Shown piece after piece: positions 60,998 to 64,000 of a DNA stretch of 64,000 nt. A model generated the notes under the pieces. The model made no database searches and had not been told where the DNA came from. It was given only the letters and a program-made list of their open reading frames with translations. The stretch covers positions 186,001 through 250,000 of the forward strand of contig WYBT01000032.1 of the NCBI GenBank assembly GCA_011525785.1, given 5' to 3'. The first letter of the stretch is position 1. Each line of letters begins with the position of its first letter. This DNA comes from Planctomycetaceae bacterium. Lineage in GTDB: Bacteria; Planctomycetota; UBA1135; GCA-002686595. The position numbers and the translations under genes were made by a program.

Positions 60998-61066
60998 GGC
61001 TGATTTTCCCGGCCGCGCCGGGGCTGATTTTCCCGGCCGCGCCGGGTTGCTCTGGGCGAAGCCCAG
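60998..61066 (+). repeat. 24-bp tandem palindromic repeat plus third hairpin
   Basis: A 24-base unit (GGCTGATTTTCCCGGCCGCG and four more bases) occurs twice head to tail (60998-61021, 61022-61045). Each copy holds a perfect CCCGGC-CGC-GCCGGG stem (61008-61022 and 61032-61046). A third perfect stem, CTGGGC-GAA-GCCCAG, follows at 61052-61066. The T-run precedes rather than follows each stem, so this is not a classical terminator. It lies in the 270-base rplS-secDF spacer; REP-like element or mRNA-stabilising structure are possibilities. Confidence 0.75.
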
Positions 61067-61156
61067 GCCAGACGCGGCCACCCAAGCGTTCCAAAGGCGC
61101 GCCCCTCGCACTCGCCGGGCGCGGCCCATCACGCCCGAGAAGTGAGCTGATCGTTC

Positions 61157-64000
61157 ATGGTCGAAAACGTAGGTCGCAAGGTCGCGCTGATCGTCGCTCT
61201 GCTCTTGGGCTCGATCGCGCTCTTGGTCGTCAAGCCCATGCTGACCGGCAACCCGCCGTTCCCGCTGGGCCTGGACATCGCGGGCGGCGAGCGCCGCGTC
61301 TACAAGTTCGACTTCGAGGAGGCGCGCCGCAACCGCGCCATCGGCGCCGATGAGTCGCCGGCCCAGATCCTCCAACAGCAGATCGACATCATCCGCGAGC
61401 GCCTCGACCCCGACGGCACCAAGGAGGCGATGATCCGCCCGCTGGGCATCGACCGCATCGAAGTGGCAGTGCCCAGCGCCGCGCGCCGGGGCAGCGCAAC
61501 CGCGGTCTCGACCCTGGCTGCGCCGCTGCCGGCCGAGGGCACTCCGCCGATGGAACTCAGCGGCGACGAGAACTCGCTGCTGGGGTTCGAGAACGTCGAG
61601 TCCGTGGTGCGCGTCGGGTCCGAAGACATCCGCTACCTGCGGCGCGACGGCAATCGCCTGACGATCGTCAAGCGCGGCGAGAACGGCACCACGCCGGCCG
61701 CGCACGAAGCGGGCGCACGGGTGACGCTGGTCGCGTCCGACGAGATCAAGGCGGCGGTCGAGAACCTCGGCGACTTGCGCTTCTACGTCGTCGCGCAGGA
61801 CACGGACTTCCGCGGTGTCGGCTCGGACGAGACGACCGCGCGCACGGCCTTGCGAACCTGGCTCGACAACCCGGCCCACGCCGGCGCTCCGATCAAGCTC
61901 TACAACGCGCTGCCGCGCGAGCAGGGCGGCCCCCCGACGGGCATCGCCTTCTTCCCCTCGAAGGGGGCGCCGCTCCCCGGCGCGAGCGATGCCAACTACG
62001 TGCCCTGCGTGCTGCCCAAGACCGACTCGGACACCTTCACCGGCGGCGACTTGGCGCAGGTCAACGCCACCAGCGACTCCAAGGGCTTCCCGGCGGTCGG
62101 CTTCGAGATGTCGCCGCAGAAGCGCATCCAGTTCGGTCGCTTCACCGAGCGCATCGTCGACCGCCAGATGGCGATCGTCATCAACGACGAAGTGATCAGC
62201 GCGCCGACCGTGAACGGCGGCCTGTGGGGCGCGTCCTACATCGAAGGCCGCTTCGGCCTCGCCGAGCGCGACTCGATGATCCGCGTGCTGCGCTCGGGCT
62301 CGCTCAAGGTGCGTCCGCAGCTCGAGGCCGCTGAAGTGGTCGGAGCGTCGATCGGCGACGACTACGTGCGCAAGAACGTGTTCGCGGGCCTCACGGTGCT
62401 CGGGATCATCATCACGTTCCTGATGTGGTACTACCGCTCGCTCGGCGTGCTGGCGAGCATCGCGCTGCTCTCGAACCTCGTGCTGATGATGGGCGCGATG
62501 GTGGTGCTCAACGGCACGCTGACCCTGGCCGGCATCGGCGGCATCGTGCTCACGGTCGGTATGGCCGTCGACGCGAGCATCCTGATCTTCGAGCGCATCC
62601 GCGAGGAGCAGGAAAAAGGCCGCAAGCCCATCCAGGCGGCCAAGGACGGCTTCGCCAATGCGATGAGCGCGATCGTCGACGGCAACATCACGACGCTGAT
62701 CACCGCCATCATCCTCTACAACGTCGGCACCGGCACGATCCGCGGCTTCGCGGTGACGCTGTCGCTCGGCATCGTGGCCACGATGTTCTCGGCGCTGGTC
62801 GTGCTGCGCACGCTGGTGCACCTCAAGCTGCAGAAGGGCGTCGAGCGCTGGGAGATGCGCCAGATCCTCGGCCGCACGAACTTCAAGTTCATGAACCTGC
62901 GCAAGCTCGTGCTGACCGTCTCGGCGACGGTCACCGTCCTGGGCGTGGTCGGCTTCATCCTCGAGGACGATCAGAAGAAGCTCGGCATCGACTTCCTGGG
63001 CGGCGCGACGGCCAAGGTGCGCACCGAGGAGCCGATTTCAGTCGCCGCGCTGCGCACGAAGCTCGCTGCGGGCGGCGGCGAGCTCGCTACGGCGGATGTC
63101 GTCGACCTGCCCGGCTCGCGCGACGCGGCGGGCAATGCACGCGAGTTCCGCATCACCTTCAAGGGCGCGCGCGACGGCGCCGGTGACGACGCCCAGCAGC
63201 GCTTCGCGCAGGACATCGCCGCCGCACTGGGCGACGTGATCCAGAAGGGACCGATCGAGCTGGACGTTCGCACGCAGGACGCGCAGCACCAGGTGACGGC
63301 CGCGCTGTACTTCGAAGCGGAGCACCCGACCGCGGAGGTCGTCAGCGGCCTCGAGGCCGCCGGCGTGCAAGCGCCGCAAGTCCAGCCTCGCGGCGCCCGC
63401 AACGACGTGCTGCTCGTCACCGGCGTCGCTCCCCTGAGCGTCTCCGCCGATGCGCTGCGCGCCGCGATCGCCACGCAATTCGACGGCGAGCGCAGCGACG
63501 CCAACGGCAGGCCGCTCAAACTCGCCGAACCGATCCCCGAGACCAGCATCGTCGGCGCGCAGGTCGTCGGCGAGCTGCGCGACTCGGCCCTGATCGCGCT
63601 GTTCTTCTCCTCGCTGGCGATCCTGCTCTACATCCGCGTGCGCTTCGCCGAGTACAGCTACGGCTGGGGCGCGCTGGTCGCTGACTTGCACGACGTGCTG
63701 TTCACGCTCGCGGCCGTGGCGTTCCTGGTGTGGATCCCCTGGATCCGCATCGAGATGAGCCTGACGATGATCGCGGCCTTCCTGACGATCCTGGGCTACT
63801 CGCTGAACGACACGATCATCGTCTTCGACCGCATCCGCGAGAACCTGCCGCGCATGAGCAAGGCCAGCCTGCTCGAAGTGTGCGACGTCTCGATCAACCA
63901 GACGCTGTCGCGCACGATCATCACCTCGGGCACGACGATCCTCGCCTCGCTGGTGATCCTGGTCTTCAACTTCGGCACCGGCAACGCGCTGGAAGGCTTC
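61157..64000 (+). CDS. secDF: fused SecD-SecF protein translocase, 3' end outside window
   Basis: 948 codons are visible from the ATG at 61157 (MVENVGRKVALIVALLLGSI), still open at the window end. SecD part: LGLDIAGGERR in the first periplasmic domain, KVRPQLEAAEVVGASIGDDY, and the proton-relay helix GMAVDASILIFERIREE. From about residue 575 a SecF part follows with its own first helix and GYSLNDTIIVFDRIREN. Uses proton flow to pull proteins out of SecYEG on the periplasmic side. Fused secDF is common in planctomycetes. Confidence 0.95.
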   Translation, partial: MVENVGRKVALIVALLLGSIALLVVKPMLTGNPPFPLGLDIAGGERRVYKFDFEEARRNRAIGADESPAQILQQQIDIIRERLDPDGTKEAMIRPLGIDRIEVAVPSAARRGSATAVSTLAAPLPAEGTPPMELSGDENSLLGFENVESVVRVGSEDIRYLRRDGNRLTIVKRGENGTTPAAHEAGARVTLVASDEIKAAVENLGDLRFYVVAQDTDFRGVGSDETTARTALRTWLDNPAHAGAPIKLYNALPREQGGPPTGIAFFPSKGAPLPGASDANYVPCVLPKTDSDTFTGGDLAQVNATSDSKGFPAVGFEMSPQKRIQFGRFTERIVDRQMAIVINDEVISAPTVNGGLWGASYIEGRFGLAERDSMIRVLRSGSLKVRPQLEAAEVVGASIGDDYVRKNVFAGLTVLGIIITFLMWYYRSLGVLASIALLSNLVLMMGAMVVLNGTLTLAGIGGIVLTVGMAVDASILIFERIREEQEKGRKPIQAAKDGFANAMSAIVDGNITTLITAIILYNVGTGTIRGFAVTLSLGIVATMFSALVVLRTLVHLKLQKGVERWEMRQILGRTNFKFMNLRKLVLTVSATVTVLGVVGFILEDDQKKLGIDFLGGATAKVRTEEPISVAALRTKLAAGGGELATADVVDLPGSRDAAGNAREFRITFKGARDGAGDDAQQRFAQDIAAALGDVIQKGPIELDVRTQDAQHQVTAALYFEAEHPTAEVVSGLEAAGVQAPQVQPRGARNDVLLVTGVAPLSVSADALRAAIATQFDGERSDANGRPLKLAEPIPETSIVGAQVVGELRDSALIALFFSSLAILLYIRVRFAEYSYGWGALVADLHDVLFTLAAVAFLVWIPWIRIEMSLTMIAAFLTILGYSLNDTIIVFDRIRENLPRMSKASLLEVCDVSINQTLSRTIITSGTTILASLVILVFNFGTGNALEGF

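Noticed and set aside
60998..61046. Possible CRISPR array
   Set aside because: Only two directly adjacent units with no spacers; better described as a tandem palindromic repeat.

Overview
The window is high-GC DNA (most codons end in G or C) that I read as a chromosome segment of a planctomycete (Planctomycetota), probably one of the very GC-rich lineages. Support comes from an EF-Tu switch I of the KGGTVR...KTVTI kind, a bacterial Tsr3/DUF367 homologue, a DUF5722-type glycosidase-like protein, a secreted protein with an NYCTAGT...FCP C-terminal module, a SecD-SecF fusion and no rpmD in the spc cluster. The assignment rests on recognised protein features, not on a database search.

Layout. 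(1) 1-3413: the end of a two-domain SAM methyltransferase gene, a shared hairpin terminator and a convergent gene for a Cys-rich secreted protein. (2) 3958-37986, all on the minus strand: one huge translation/transcription cluster. Read in the direction of transcription it runs tuf-rpmG-secE-nusG-rplKAJL-rpoBC, rpsL-rpsG-tsr3-like-EF-G, rpsJ-rplCDWB-rpsS-rplV-rpsC-rplP-rpmC-rpsQ-rplNXE-rpsN-rpsH-rplFR-rpsE-rplO-secY-adk-infA-rpmJ-rpsM-rpsK-rpsD-rpoA-rplQ. Sigma70-like promoters are visible before rpsL and rpsJ. (3) 38448-39674: four tRNA genes, Thr(UGU)-Tyr(GUA)-Gly(UCC)-Thr(GGU), upstream of tuf in the same order as the E. coli thrU-tyrU-glyT-thrT-tufB unit, with a strong promoter at 39760-39787.

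(4) 39837-52050: housekeeping and accessory genes: aroC with a receiver protein, a glycosidase-like protein, mutS2, a cystathionine synthase/lyase, a lipoprotein alpha/beta-hydrolase, an HU-like protein with a long tail, dtd with two lipoproteins, and trpS. (5) 52149-56515: a plus-strand operon encoding a lipoprotein-like protein full of WPLY/WPFY repeats followed by an MlaE-MlaF-MlaD (MCE) lipid transporter. (6) 56576-59393, minus strand: ribE-trkH-trkA. (7) 59506-64000, plus strand: promoter, trmD, rplS, a tandem palindromic repeat and a secDF fusion that leaves the window.

Points of interest: the EF-G gene at the classical fusA locus looks like the EF-G2 (ribosome-recycling) type; next to it is a homologue of the archaeal/eukaryotic rRNA aminocarboxypropyltransferase Tsr3; ribosomal protein S12 carries Arg88, a streptomycin-resistance residue in E. 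coli; the WPLY-repeat protein is a candidate uncharacterised partner of the MCE lipid transporter; and the rpsJ-rplC spacer holds two strong hairpins in the middle of the S10 operon.
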